A stretch of DNA of 64,000 bases from Citrus sinensis (taxonomy: Eukaryota > Streptophyta > Magnoliopsida > Sapindales > Rutaceae): the NCBI RefSeq assembly GCF_022201045.2, contig NC_068557.1, positions 23,537,501 through 23,601,500 of the forward strand, in the 5' to 3' direction. A program made the translations under genes and the position numbers. Position 1 is the stretch's first letter, and each line of letters starts with the position of its first letter. Below are positions 50,009-61,549 of this stretch, in pieces. Below the pieces are notes generated by a model, which searched no databases, had not been told where the DNA came from, and worked only from the letters and a program-made list of their open reading frames with translations.

Positions 50009-51157
50009 ATGATTCGTTCATGGAGAAGACTAAGAGCCGGCCGGCATGCCAGGAAGGAGCAGCCGGCCCGTAGAGAAACCGGCGCCAGCTTGATAGAAAA
50101 AGATCCGGTGACGACGACTCCACGAAATGGGATTACGTATGATCGAGTGAATATTCTGATTGAGAATGAGAGAATAATTCCGGTGTGTTCGGTTGAGGTT
50201 TTGGAAATCAATTCTAAGATTAAGACGGCTTGTGAAACACAGGATCAAGTTGGGTGCAAAGATTTGGTGGCAAAGATCAAGGAGTGGGCCAAGGAGAGTG
50301 AGAGCAACAAGAGTTGCATTGTGGATAACGCAGCTGTAAGTGTTTTGGCAGCGGCGTTTGAATCATTTTCGAAAACATGTTTGGATGAAAACGTTTCCGT
50401 TTTGGAGGAAATATTGTCAACTTTGATTTTGTTGTTTCCTCTTGAGGGCGAGGCTCTGACTCATTTGGGATCAGCTTCGTCTATGGGTTGCATGATTTGG
50501 TTCTTGAATAGCGGAGATTTGTCGAGGAGAAGAAACGCCGTGTTATTGTTGACAGAGCTCGTTTCTTCTGATTCTGATCAAAGAAAAGTAAACGTGTTAT
50601 CGGAGAATGAAGGAGCCATTGAAGCATTATTTAAGCTGATAGAAGAGCCCATCAGCCCTACTGCCACTAAAGCTGCTTTGGTCGTCATCTATCATACGAT
50701 CGCATCATCAGCTTCAGTAAATGAGAAGCTAATACAAAAATTTGTCGACATGGGGTTGGTTTCATTGCTGCTGGAAATGCTTGTTGATGCACAAAGAAGC
50801 GTATGCGAGAAGGCGTTGAGTGTTCTTGATGGAATTTGCAGCACTGATTGTGGGAGAGAAAATGCCAACGATAAACCTTTAACAATGCCGGTTGTAGTGA
50901 AGAAAATACTGCGTGTTTCGGAGTTGGCAACAGAGTTGTCGGTCTCGATTCTTTGGAAGCTATGCATGAATGAAAAGAGAGAAGAGAAAACTGCTTTTGT
51001 TGAAGCGCTTCAAGTGGGTGCTTTCCAGAAGCTATTAGTGCTTTTGCAGGTTGGTTGCGCCGAGAGGACAAAGGAGAAGGCGAGTGAGGTGTTGAAGCTG
51101 ATGAATCTTCATAGAGATAGATTGGAGTGCGTTGATGGTTGGACAAAAGGCTTGTAA
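50009..51157 (+). CDS. U-box-deleted PUB paralogue (ARM-repeat protein)
   Basis: Single exon, 382 aa from ATG 50009. An upstream in-frame ATG at 49976 exists, but 50009 matches the paralogue's start context AACAATGATT and its N-terminus MI(R/L)SW(R/K)RLR. The protein aligns with the 55170-56504 product throughout the ARM region (LDENVSVLEEILSTL, VDMGLVSLLLEMLVDAQRS, CEKALSVLDG, AFQKLL.LLQVGCA). It lacks most of the U-box: FRCPISLDLM is gone, KDPVT and GITYDR survive, and everything from KWI through the CPVTN segment to IQDWC is missing. The deletions keep the frame. Without the U-box it should not bind an E2, so ligase activity is not expected. It may be a decoy or scaffold, or a young pseudogene whose frame has not yet broken. 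Confidence 0.8.
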   Translation: MIRSWRRLRAGRHARKEQPARRETGASLIEKDPVTTTPRNGITYDRVNILIENERIIPVCSVEVLEINSKIKTACETQDQVGCKDLVAKIKEWAKESESNKSCIVDNAAVSVLAAAFESFSKTCLDENVSVLEEILSTLILLFPLEGEALTHLGSASSMGCMIWFLNSGDLSRRRNAVLLLTELVSSDSDQRKVNVLSENEGAIEALFKLIEEPISPTATKAALVVIYHTIASSASVNEKLIQKFVDMGLVSLLLEMLVDAQRSVCEKALSVLDGICSTDCGRENANDKPLTMPVVVKKILRVSELATELSVSILWKLCMNEKREEKTAFVEALQVGAFQKLLVLLQVGCAERTKEKASEVLKLMNLHRDRLECVDGWTKGL

Positions 51158-52268
51158 AACTTTTGATTCATTTCATAGGTTTATTTTTTTATTAAATATG
51201 TTTATAAGTTAATTACTTCTTTTTTTTCGGCTTTTATGTCACAAAAGTGCTTTATAAGGGGTAGTTTGGCAATATTGTAACTTTTAAAATAATTAGTGTT
51301 AATTGTACTGTAAAAATAATCAGTTGTGAAAAGAATTAGTTTAAGTGTGTAGTAAAATTTATTTTCAGAAATACTGTAAGTTTTTTAAACAGTTATGGAC
51401 ATTTAGTAAATTTTACTGTTAAAATATTGAGAGAAAATAAATGATTAAAATGTACGTAATGTATGATAAAATTTACTTATACACATAACATTTTTAATAA
51501 TTTTTTGACATGGAAAAGAAACATATGTAAACACATAACACATAAAATATTTATTAAGTGTTTTGGGCAACCGTGACAATGAAGACTTAGTGTTTTGTTT
51601 CCCTAGTGATTGTGCTCACTGAGGGGATATAGGTCCAGCGAGGTCGAGAGCCTAGGGTTGTATTTTGGAATAATAAAGAGCCGATATATAATACATGCAT
51701 ATTATATGCATTATCGTTTATAAATGGTTAAGTATTTGTGTTGCATGTAATTATTTCTAGCTATTCGATGTCATGTTCGTTCCAACACAAGCATATTTAT
51801 ATGCATATTTAAATGTTTGAGTAAAATTCCTCAATTGATTCTATGGATTTCAAGGAGCCGAAAGTGCCTTTCTAATTGTATCTTGTATTTTTTTTTTACT
51901 AATAAATTGTGATTAGGAGTCCTTCAACTTGAATTTCTAATTTTTGATATTGAGATATCATAATTTTTATCCTGCAACTAATTAAGATCATAAATTTCAA
52001 TTATAAATAAACCCAATGAAATTGCTAATGTAGTCAAAGTAAAAGTACATGTTTATGAGTATATTGTCTACTTCTAAAACTGCGTAGAAGCAAACAATTG
52101 CATGGAAACATAACCTTAAAATTCTACATAAATTATCAGACATTAATCTTATATAATAATTAAAATAAATATTCTAGGCTATTGGAATAAATGAAATTAA
52201 ATGTTTATTATTTGTGTTAAACTTTTAAGCCCAAAAGTTAAGTAAAATCATCCTCGCTCATCAGATAT

Positions 52269-52307
<39 letters not shown>

Positions 52308-53279
52308 CCAGTAGCTGTTTCTGATTTTATTCTTCTTAAAAAGTTGTGAACTAAATGCAAGCAAACTGGTCAGAATTGTCAGACTGATAAACAAAATAAG
52401 GTATTAAAATCTGAACAATCGAATAAAATCGTATAAACGATTAGTTAGGATATATATAAGACCGAGTCAACGTAATCTCTAATACTACAGAATTTGTTAG
52501 CCTGTTTTCCATTTTGTTTTAAGCTTATGAAGCAGGTTTCGTTATCAGATATTGTATATATCAAAATTGTTACAGTAAATAAATAAATTCCTATCAAAAT
52601 TGGTAGGTAGGAAAATTGGTTAAATTAACAAAGAATTCATTTTTTTAAAAGAAATATTTATAAATGTATAGGTTTACATTGGTCAGTTTGACTTAGATTG
52701 GACAAAACTTTAACAATTGATGTACCTTGGACGACAACCCTTCTAGTTTTTAATTGTAACAATAAAACTCAAATTTTTTGTTCAAAAGATCTTAATGTTT
52801 ATTTGAGATTGCTTTTGAGAGATTTAAAAGTTATTTTAAAAAATTAAAAGTTAATTTTAATATTTAATAAATTTTTTAAAATTACTTTTAATCAAATCAC
52901 ATAAGTTTTGAAAGTAGAAAAAATAAGATAACTTTTCAAAATTTGATTATAAAAATCAATTTTATACTTAATATAATTATGTATATATCCTCACATATCT
53001 CACATATATTACAAAATTTTGAGAATTAATTTTATGTTATATTCTTTCTCTACCATATATTTGAATACAAATATAAAATAGCAGTCACTAAAAGCACGGT
53101 TGTTTAAAAAGTCAAGATTAGCATACACACTAACTATTCTAAGTTTGTATTAATTTCCTCTGCGAATTAACATTCCCTGTATGCATATATGCCCTTTCCT
53201 TAAATTCTTTATCGTATGTATATCCATGATTATATAAACTTGCACACGTATATCCATTGGATATACATACATACATACA

Positions 53280-53341
<62 letters not shown>

Positions 53342-53369
53342 TGTGTATGTATTTGTATATATGAAACAA
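51158..53369. other. 3' flank of the U-box-less gene and repeats
   Basis: No gene. It contains a MITE-like tract (51260-51480) with a counterpart after the second PUB gene (57065-57200), an (AT)n run at about 52271-52304, a dispersed repeat at 52797-53000 shared with 28445-28620, and the (CATA)n/(TATG)n tract. Confidence 0.5.
53261..53350. repeat. Palindromic microsatellite (CATA)n-(TATG)n
   Basis: About a dozen CATA units run into about nine TATG units through ATATATAT, so the two halves are reverse complements and can form a hairpin. Frames on the minus strand here are artefacts of the repeat. Confidence 0.9.
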
Positions 53370-54187
53370 ATTTGTGAAGTGTGAATTACGTTCGATTGCC
53401 TGGCCAATTTTAGATGCTTTGCAGCGTCTGTTTATTATTTACATATATTGGTATCTAGAATTTTTTTTCAACACCTTATTTTCCAAATCTTAACAGTCTA
53501 ATATGAGCGCCTCAATTAGAAATTAATGGGTTTTTTTTTTTTTTAATCTCTTGTGTTTCTTCCATTTCAACTGGCCCTACATATTTTCTTTCAAATTCAT
53601 GTTAAAAGATTCTTCTATATAGATTTTAAATCACGCTCAAAGCACTACGATTGTTTTAATTAACATTGATCTATTCTGTAATAATTAATCTGTTTAACGA
53701 ATTAAAATAGTTGTATTCTAGGATATAAGTCAGAAACTATTGTTCATTGAAATTATTGATTCTATGATTAAATTACAACCTGTGGACAAAAATATGATCT
53801 CAGGGATTGTCATTTTGTATATGCATCTCGATCAATTCATCTAGAAAGAAAATAAATGGGATGTGTCAGAGTGAAATGAATTGGCTTAATTAGTCCAATA
53901 AATTTGTGACAGTAAATTCAACTCATCTGATGTTTATGTATTAAATAAGTAAAAAAATGCACGGCCTTGCTTTCTTTTCTAACCCACAGTCGGAACGCGT
54001 TGAACAGTTGGATTTTACCCAGAGTCCAGTTGATCATTTGCATTAACAGACGGGGTGCGCGTTTGGGCCGCGTAATAAGAATATACAAATGTGAAACTAA
54101 TGAACTCAGCAACATATTCGGTCAAGTAAAACTGAAAAAAAGAAAAAAAAGAAACGCGATAATAACATTTAGATACATGATTTAGGA

Positions 54188-54325
54188 TCAGGCTACGGTG
54201 TAACTGTGGTACCGTACTACAGTTGCATCCAGCTGTTGGATGCACTTGGATTAGTGAAGTCTACTGGCATCCAACGGCTTGATGCAACTGTAACACAGTA
54301 CCACAGTTGCACCATAGATTTCCCC
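54188..54325. mobile_element. Foldback MITE (~130 bp) in the PUB upstream region
   Basis: Arms of about 50 bp: left CGGTGTAACTGTGGTACCGT ... CAGCTGTTGGATGC; right GCATCCAACGGCTT ... ACAGTACCACAGTTGCACC. The loop is about 20 bp. No clear target duplication. I did not see a counterpart in unit A, which suggests insertion after the duplication. Confidence 0.65.
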
Positions 54326-54713
54326 CGTAATTTATTGTGTGTTTTCAATTAAGGATATAGTTTATTAATTTGTATTAAGTAAGTCCACAAGTTTAACCAA
54401 CTTGACTAAAATAGGTTTGGTTAGAAGAAATGATAGTAAAGTAGAGCAATGGAAAGGAAAGAGAAAAAGAAGAAATGAGTGAAAATGAACATCAATCTTA
54501 TTTTTGTTATTTGATTGGACAAAAAATTTATCTTTCTCTTGTTATTTTTTTCCTCTCTTTTTTTTTTTTTTTGTTTCTTCATACCAAACTTGGGGCTATT
54601 TGGTAGATTGGAAAGAGAAAGGGAATAAAATTAATAAAGGAGGAAATATAACTCAAATCACATGGCTGACTAACTGTGCTGTTACCATTATTCGAAAGAG
54701 TAAGCCAGGCCAA

Positions 54714-54743
54714 GTCAGCCAGACCGCCGACTCGTACGTTGAC
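54714..54743 (+). promoter_or_regulatory. Conserved promoter block with W-box core, copy B
   Basis: Counterpart of 49744-49773 (28/30), ending CCGACTCGTACGTTGAC, with TTGAC core but TTGACG rather than TTGACC. Confidence 0.5.
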
Positions 54744-54991
54744 GAGCTATTTTTCTTTCGTTCCAACTGTGTCAAAGCTTTGATTTGATTTATTCTAAAA
54801 ATAATAAAAGCACACACATATATACCCAACACTTCGTCTTACCGTTTGAAACATTCAACGGTCAAACATTCAAATCCCTCGTTACACAACATTGATCTAA
54901 AACATCTTCGTATTATGTTCAAATCTGAAGATTGTATTTATTATTATTTTTTTTCCAAGTTTTGAATGTTGAACCGACCGCGTGTCGCTTG

Positions 54992-55000
54992 TATATAAAA
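54992..55000 (+). promoter_or_regulatory. TATA box of the PUB gene
   Basis: TATATAAAA about 170 bp upstream of the ATG, followed by a pyrimidine-rich and A-rich leader (CTCCTTCCATTCCTTCC). Confidence 0.6.
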
Positions 55001-55169
55001 CCGATCAATTCTCCTTCCATTCCTTCCTTAACACATACAACACAACAAAACTTAAAACTTCCTTCACATCAAAATTTTCAAAAAGCGCAATTAACAATTA
55101 GCTGCTTGCATACTGCTGGCTTGCTTATTTTGTTCAAGGATATATTATAGTTGTACGCAATATATAACA

Positions 55170-56504
55170 ATGATTTTGTCATGGAAAAGACTAAGAGGCG
55201 GCCGGGGCCGGCGTGCCGGCAAGAAGCAGCCGGGGGTAGAAAGCGGGGGAGAGATGGAGTTGACGACGCCGAACCACTTCCGGTGCCCGATATCTCTCGA
55301 CTTGATGAAAGATCCGGTGACTTTATCCACTGGGATTACGTATGATCGAGAGAATATCGAGAAGTGGATTCATGAGGATGGAAACATCACCTGCCCCGTT
55401 ACAAACCGAGTCCTGACGAGTTTTGAACCCATTCCGAATCACACAATCCGTCGGATGATACAAGATTGGTGTGTCGAGAACCGGTCTTACGGCATCGAGA
55501 GAATCCCGACGCCCAGAATTCCTGTGAGTTCGGTTGAGGTTTTCGAGATCAATTGTAATATCACGACGGCTTGCAAAAGTGAAGATCAAGCTGGGTGCAG
55601 AGATTTGGTGGCAAAGATCAAGAAATGGACCAAGGAGAGTGACCGGAACAAGAGGTGCATTGTGGACAACGGAGCTGTAAGTGTTTTGGCGGAAGCGTTT
55701 GAAACATTTTCGAAAACGTGTTTGGATGAAAATGTTTCTGTTTTGGAGGAAATACTGTCGACTTTGACGTTGCTGTTTCCTCTTGCGGGGGAAGGGTTGA
55801 CTTACTTGGGATCGGCTTCGTCCATGCGTTGCATGGTCTGGTTCTTGAAGAGCGGAGATTTGTCAAGGAGGAGAAACGCCGTGTTGGTGTTGAGAGAGAT
55901 CGTTTCTTCGGATCATAGAAAAGTTAACGTGTTGTTGGATATTGAAGGAGCCATTGAACCGCTATTTAAGCTGATCAAAGAGCCCATTTGCCCCACTGCT
56001 ACTAAAGCTTCGTTGGTCGTCGTCTATCGTACGATCACATCAGCTTCTGCGACTGAGAAACCAATACAAAAGTTTGTCGACATGGGGTTGGTGTCATTGC
56101 TGCTCGAAATGCTTGTCGATGCTCAACGAAGCCTATGCGAGAAGGCGTTGAGTGTTCTCGACGGACTTTGCAGCAGTGATTATGGGAGAGGAGATGCCTA
56201 CAATAATTCTTTAATATTCCCGGTTATTGTGAAGAAAATACTGCGAGTTTCAGATTTGGCGACGGAGTTCGCAGTCTCCATTCTGTGGAAGCTATGCAAG
56301 AATGAAGAAAGAGAAGAGAAAACTGCTTTTGCCGAAGCGCTTCAAGTGGGTGCTTTTCAGAAGCTGTTGTTGCTTTTGCAAGTTGGTTGTGCTGACAAGA
56401 CGAAGGAGCATGTGTCTGAGTTGCTGAAGCTGTTGAATCCTCATAGAGCTAGATTGGAATGCATTGATTCCATGGATTTCAAGGACCTGAAAAGGCCGTT
56501 TTGA
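55170..56504 (+). CDS. U-box/ARM E3 ubiquitin ligase, PUB20/21-like
   Basis: Intronless, 444 aa. Basic Gly/Arg-rich N-terminus (MILSWKRLRGGRGRRAGKK), then a full U-box at about 34-108 with FRCPISLDLMKDPVTLSTG, TYDRENIEKWI, CPVTN and IPNHTIRRMIQDWC. An ARM-like helical-repeat region runs from about 130 to the C-terminus. The U-box recruits the E2 and the ARM repeats choose the substrate in this plant family (PUB20-25/CMPG-type), several members of which are induced by elicitors or stress. The start is set by the TATA box at 54992 and by the shared N-terminus with the upstream paralogue. All U-box landmark residues are present, so it should be an active ligase. Substrate unknown. Confidence 0.92.
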   Translation: MILSWKRLRGGRGRRAGKKQPGVESGGEMELTTPNHFRCPISLDLMKDPVTLSTGITYDRENIEKWIHEDGNITCPVTNRVLTSFEPIPNHTIRRMIQDWCVENRSYGIERIPTPRIPVSSVEVFEINCNITTACKSEDQAGCRDLVAKIKKWTKESDRNKRCIVDNGAVSVLAEAFETFSKTCLDENVSVLEEILSTLTLLFPLAGEGLTYLGSASSMRCMVWFLKSGDLSRRRNAVLVLREIVSSDHRKVNVLLDIEGAIEPLFKLIKEPICPTATKASLVVVYRTITSASATEKPIQKFVDMGLVSLLLEMLVDAQRSLCEKALSVLDGLCSSDYGRGDAYNNSLIFPVIVKKILRVSDLATEFAVSILWKLCKNEEREEKTAFAEALQVGAFQKLLLLLQVGCADKTKEHVSELLKLLNPHRARLECIDSMDFKDLKRPF

Positions 56505-59500
56505 TTCAAGATTACCAATTTCAAGCGGATTTAGAGATTTTTTTTTTCCATCAACATTTATACAGTTCAATATTGTACAAAAAAAATATAGATCAAACAT
56601 ATAAAGCACAGTTCATACAATTTCCATACATGTTCTATTCTTATCGCTTGATTGAAAAACGAAAAATAGATTGAAGTTATAGATATCTGGTGTTTCGAAT
56701 TTGAATGTTCTTGATTTTGAGTTTTGTTGATGTTGCATGAAGTGGAGATGAATAAAAGTGTCCTGTAATATCGTGTATCATTTAATTTCCTAATGTGTTC
56801 TAAGGTAAAATCTCCAATTTAAATTTCTAGCTTAAAAAGTATATTTGTGATTGAAATGTTATAGCTTTTAGGTCTTTTAGAAAAATATTACTATCTACAA
56901 CATTACTATGTGTGGTTGAAAGAAATCGAAGCTGATACAATAATAATAATAATACAATTATTAAAGAATCTACCGAGTAGAATTTCAAATTATAAGTTAA
57001 ATAACAGGCGAAATCTACCCCACACTTATATATATACTTACTAAATCATCACATATAGAAATTTACTAAGTACTAGTTTAGTAATGTTGTAACTTTGAAA
57101 AAAATTATTACTTATTTTACTGTAAAAATAATATATGAAAAGATTCAATTAAATGTTTAGTAATTATTTCTTTTAAAGTGATGTGAATTTTTTGAAAGTA
57201 ATCGTATGTGTTCGGTATAAATGATTAAAACTGATTTATTATTTTTATTTTTATTTTATTATCTTAATATAATTGGTAATAGTAATAATCTTTTTAATTT
57301 AATAATTTTATTTTTTTGATGAATAAGAATAATTTTAATTTTTTATAAAATATGTGAAGATATATATGAAATTAGATTAAGGATAAAATAAATTCTCAAA
57401 AAATTAGAGTGACAAAAAATAATATTTTGAAAAAAATTACCAATCCCGAAGAAGGGGCCCTAAATAGGGAAGGTAGTATGGTGGTTTGTCCTGATCAAAT
57501 TACAAATTGTACAAGTAGCAGAATAACAAAATTATATCTGAAGCAGATGGATTCAACGTGGAATCAAAGGCTGATTATTCGTGTTATTAATTTCAACTCT
57601 AAAATTAAAGTAAATTGATCGTCATCCATGAAATATTTTTGGGTTATTTAAATATATAACCATACACACACATTAGCTGACTCTGATTTTGTTCTTTGAA
57701 ATAATTTTTTGTGCTGAGTGAATGCAAACAGGTCAGAGTTGTCATGCTGATAACAATCAAAACAAGATCTTAAATCGGGAAAAATCAAATAAAATGGTAT
57801 AAATTATGGGTCTTCGATAGTTTAACATATACTACCGAGTCAACATGATCTCTAGAATCACATCAATCATTTTCTTTATTTCCTTTTTGCTCTCCTCCCT
57901 TGGATGATGTACGGATCTTGTTTGCTAATGCCTGTTCTCCATTTGAAGCTTTAAGCAAAGCGCTGTAGTCAGATAAAGAAGGTCAATAATTGAATCAGTT
58001 CATCTCATGCATTGCGGGGATCTTTGAATATATTCAATTAAGCTTCAGTCTTCGGGTCTTGTCTTAATAAAATATAACAACCGGATATGACTGTCAAATG
58101 CAGGTTGGCAAATACTGGCGGCCATAATTTAAAGTATACGCAATAAAATATTACACACTTTTTTTTTTTGGATTTATTTTAGAGTCGTTTTGGTGCGAAT
58201 ATATTGGGAGTTGTGGTTTTAAATAGTAAATTGTTTGGTAAATATTCTATAAATGTAGTTTATAAGTTAAAGTGATTTTATTTAATAGTTTTCGATGAAA
58301 ATTTTATAAAAAATTAATATAATAAAATTATGATATTTTTTGGTTGAAATTATTATTTAAAATTCATGTCTAGTAAACACAATTACTTTGATTTTATAGC
58401 TAGAAATTTTATTTTATTGTAGCTTAAATAACAAAAAAAAGTTAAAAAAAGGACACTAATTACTACAATTCTATAAGTTCCTGACAAATACGTTTTTATT
58501 TGCATATTAAAGAGTAATGCTATACATTCTAATTTTTTATCCAAAGAATTTAACCTCAAATAATATTTGTAAGAGATTATTAACTATTTAACAAAAGAGA
58601 CACATCACATACCATAATATTTTGGGACAAAATCTATCGTTACTATATTTTAACCATTTAATGGACGACACATCGGATACCATTCTGAGTTGTTCAAATA
58701 CATAATTGATGGAGGCAAAATTTACGCCGCTGATCATTCAACTCTTAATTCGGCTTGCTCATTTTCATGCATAAAGCGGTCAATGTAACCTAGAATTGAC
58801 CATAGAATTTTGAAATGTGAAAAGATACGGGAAGAGCTGTCTTCAGTGTAAAAGGAAAATACCAAATATTACCTACAACTTCTGCTGACCATTCTAGCTT
58901 CTTTTACTCTACTACCAAACAGTTTTTTGGGTTTCCAAATTTGAATAGTGAATGAAAAAAGTAAACGTACAAAATTTTTATACGATTGAATCACCATTTT
59001 TAACTCAATTAATGAAACATTATATGGTTGTACGCACCATATGATTATAGGTAAGATTGCTAAAACATAATTATATATGCTTGGGGTTAGTGAAGCATAG
59101 ATATATTATTATTTCCAAATATTAATACACTTAAAAAAAGAAAAAAAACGAAAAACAAAAAAGCTAGATGTGATCATACCATTACCAGCAGAAAAAACAA
59201 ACATTTATGCTATACGGTCAAGATCCGGCGGCTACCCGGGCCCTTTTAATAAATCGAAGCGAAATATTGACCAAATGTTTGCACCGAAAATTTTGGTCGC
59301 ATGAATTCCCACAATTTTGCAAGCCATTCGGTTGTCATATTTTATTCAAATAAAAGTATGACTTAAAAAAAAAATACAATTATAAAGACGAATGAAGCCA
59401 CCGAGCCAAAGACAATTTCCATGCGATTAGCAAAGGTCGTACATGTTTATTATGGTTTATTTTACGAATTAAAGTGCTTATTTTTAGGTTAAAAATCCTT

Positions 59501-59908
59501 TTCAAAAATTTTGGTTGTTTTTAATTGTATTTTGGGTAGAGTTTTTAAGATTAAATAAGATATTTTGATTTCAGTAGTAAAAACTCAAAATTTTAACTTT
59601 CATGAGCAGAGGTTGTAGAGTTTTTTTTTTAAAATTAAATTATCTAAAATAACGTTTATTTATTTATAACATAACTTTAATATACTTATCCATTATATTA
59701 ATTTTCTTATCCATTATATTAATTTTATAATAATTAATAAAAGCCCTCATAGATTATTAAATAATTAAAAAACATTTGATAGAAAATCTACTTATATAAA
59801 TTGTAGTAATAAAAATTTTACTTTGACAAGTTGTATTCGAAAAATTGTATACCAAACGAAACCTTAGATATTTTATACAAATGTCCATCAAGATATCTCA
59901 ACTCTTAT
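56505..59908. other. 3' flank of the PUB gene and intergenic repeats
   Basis: No gene. The 57660-57980 block matches the flank of unit A. A MITE-like end AGAGTAATGCTATACATTC at about 58513 resembles the end of the MITE at 16787-16969. The frame at 57409-57618 has no motif. Mostly low-complexity AT. Confidence 0.45.
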
Positions 59909-60452
59909 GGTGTGTTTACTTTTTGGATTGAGGGGTTATAAACCGAAATTAGAATAATTGATTGTATTTACTTTGTAAAATAGAGGCGGGAATCAATATC
60001 GGAATCATGAGGATAGAATAGAGAATGAGAGATTGATTCTTGGGGGTTGGGAATCAGTCTCTCATTCTTAGGAATACTAAATTTACCCCATCTCATTTTA
60101 AAAATTCTAAAATTACCCGACATTAAATTAAAATATAAATAAAAATAGCAACCATTTGTTTTGCTCCATAGCAGCCAGCTTCTAGCCCCCATCGCTGTCA
60201 TTATTGTTGGTCACGTAGTTGTCGTCGCTAGTCTTCATCATCGTTGATCGTCATCATCTACTTCATCGCTCATCTTCACCACAAACTTCACCGTCCGTCT
60301 TCACAATGTTGATGACGATATCGACATTGTTGATGATGATGCCGCTATCGATTTTGATTTGTTATTGCCGTTAATGATGATTATTATTATTTTGATTATT
60401 ATTATTGTTATTTTTTAAATGGACGATGATGACAATGATGATGATGATGATG

Positions 60453-60494
<42 letters not shown>

Positions 60495-60741
60495 ACAATA
60501 TTAAATTAATTAATATATTAACAATAATAATTATTATTATTAATTTTTGAATGATAATAATCACAATAATTAAAATACAAAATAATAATTATGACAAAAA
60601 GTAATTAAGGACTTTATGATAATTTGAAACAATTTAACTTAGTCTGATTATGATTCCTACAGCTCAAGTAAACAACTTATTCTAATTCTAGTTCCTCATT
60701 CCGAATCCAGTCCATTTTGATTCTCTTTTAATAAAGGCACC
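59909..60741. mobile_element. TIR element 1 (GGTGTG... family) with triplet repeats inside
   Basis: The left end starts GGTGTGTTTACTTTTTGGAT. The reverse complement of the right end starts GGTGCCTTTATTAAAAGAG. Both lead into similar text (GGA(A)TGAGG..., AAATTAGAATAA...). The core has an (ATG)n then (ATT)n microsatellite at about 60424-60492. No transposase and no clear target duplication, so the superfamily is not assigned. Confidence 0.5.
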
Positions 60742-60759
60742 ATTAATAACAACCTTCGG

Positions 60760-61549
60760 GGTGTGTTTACTTCCTAAATTAAGAAATAAAAATAATTAAC
60801 AGCATTTACTTCACAAAAAAAAAAAGGAATCGAAATCAAAATCAAATGGGGCCCACAAATTTGGGAATCATACACATTGATTTCATTCCCAAATTGAAAT
60901 CAAACTCCGACTTTTGTAATTATCCATTTGAACCCCATTGAATTTTCAGAATCTTCAAATTGCCCTCAATCAAATTCTGTCATTTTTTGTACTTTGGTCC
61001 CTGTAGAATTTATGAAAATACCCAAAAGGTTTGTATTATCTGCAAATAGCTCTTTTATTATTTATTATTAGTAATATAATAACAACAACCACAACAATAA
61101 TAACAATAACAATAATAATATTAATGATGACATTAATGATGTTATTATTATTATTGTTATTAATTTTATTATTTTAATTATTATTATTAGTGTCATTAAT
61201 TTCGTTATTATAATCATCATCATAAAAAATTTATTAATTTTATTATTATTATTATTGTAGTAGTTGTTGATAATTTTTTTATTATTAAAATTTATTAATT
61301 TTTATGTTTTAATTAATATTATATCATTATTATTATTGTTGTTGTTGTTGTTGTTGTTGCTGTTGTTGTTCTTATAATTTATACAAATAATACTACAAAC
61401 AAAAACTAACGAAGGCCATTTTTAATATCTTGCAACAATCCATTTCAATTCCAAGATAAATTAAATACAATAATTAAAATTCAGTTCATTCTAATTTCAA
61501 TTTCTACTCAACCAAACAACTAATTCTAATTCCAATTCATATTTACACC
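60760..61549. mobile_element. TIR element 2, same family as the preceding one
   Basis: The left end GGTGTGTTTACTTCCTAAAT repeats the start of element 1. The right end ATTCATATTTACACC gives GGTGTAAATATGAAT in reverse complement. The core carries ATT/AAT and (GTT)n runs (about 61335-61370). No coding content. Confidence 0.5.

Larger units (their letters stand above)
49000..52570 (+). repeat. Segmental tandem duplication, unit A (contains the U-box-less gene)
   Basis: Blocks along this unit reappear in order at 53370-57980: TTTTAGATGCTTGGCGTCTG near 49170 (53410 in B), AACGCCTCAAT near 49232, GGGTGCGCGTTTGG near 49395 (54053 in B), the promoter block at 49744, the gene, and a downstream block GAGTCAACGTAATCTCTA near 52464 (57837 in B). 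Confidence 0.8.
53370..57980 (+). repeat. Segmental tandem duplication, unit B (contains the intact PUB gene)
   Basis: Partner of 49000-52570: same order of upstream blocks, promoter block, gene and downstream flank. It carries private insertions such as the foldback at about 54188-54325. Confidence 0.8.

Noticed and set aside
53261..53350. Possible CRISPR-like regular array
   Set aside because: It is a simple microsatellite with no spacers; the window is plant nuclear DNA.
53139..53407. 76- and 85-aa frames rich in Tyr/Thr/His or Met/Cys/Val
   Set aside because: Produced by translation of the CATA/TATG microsatellite.
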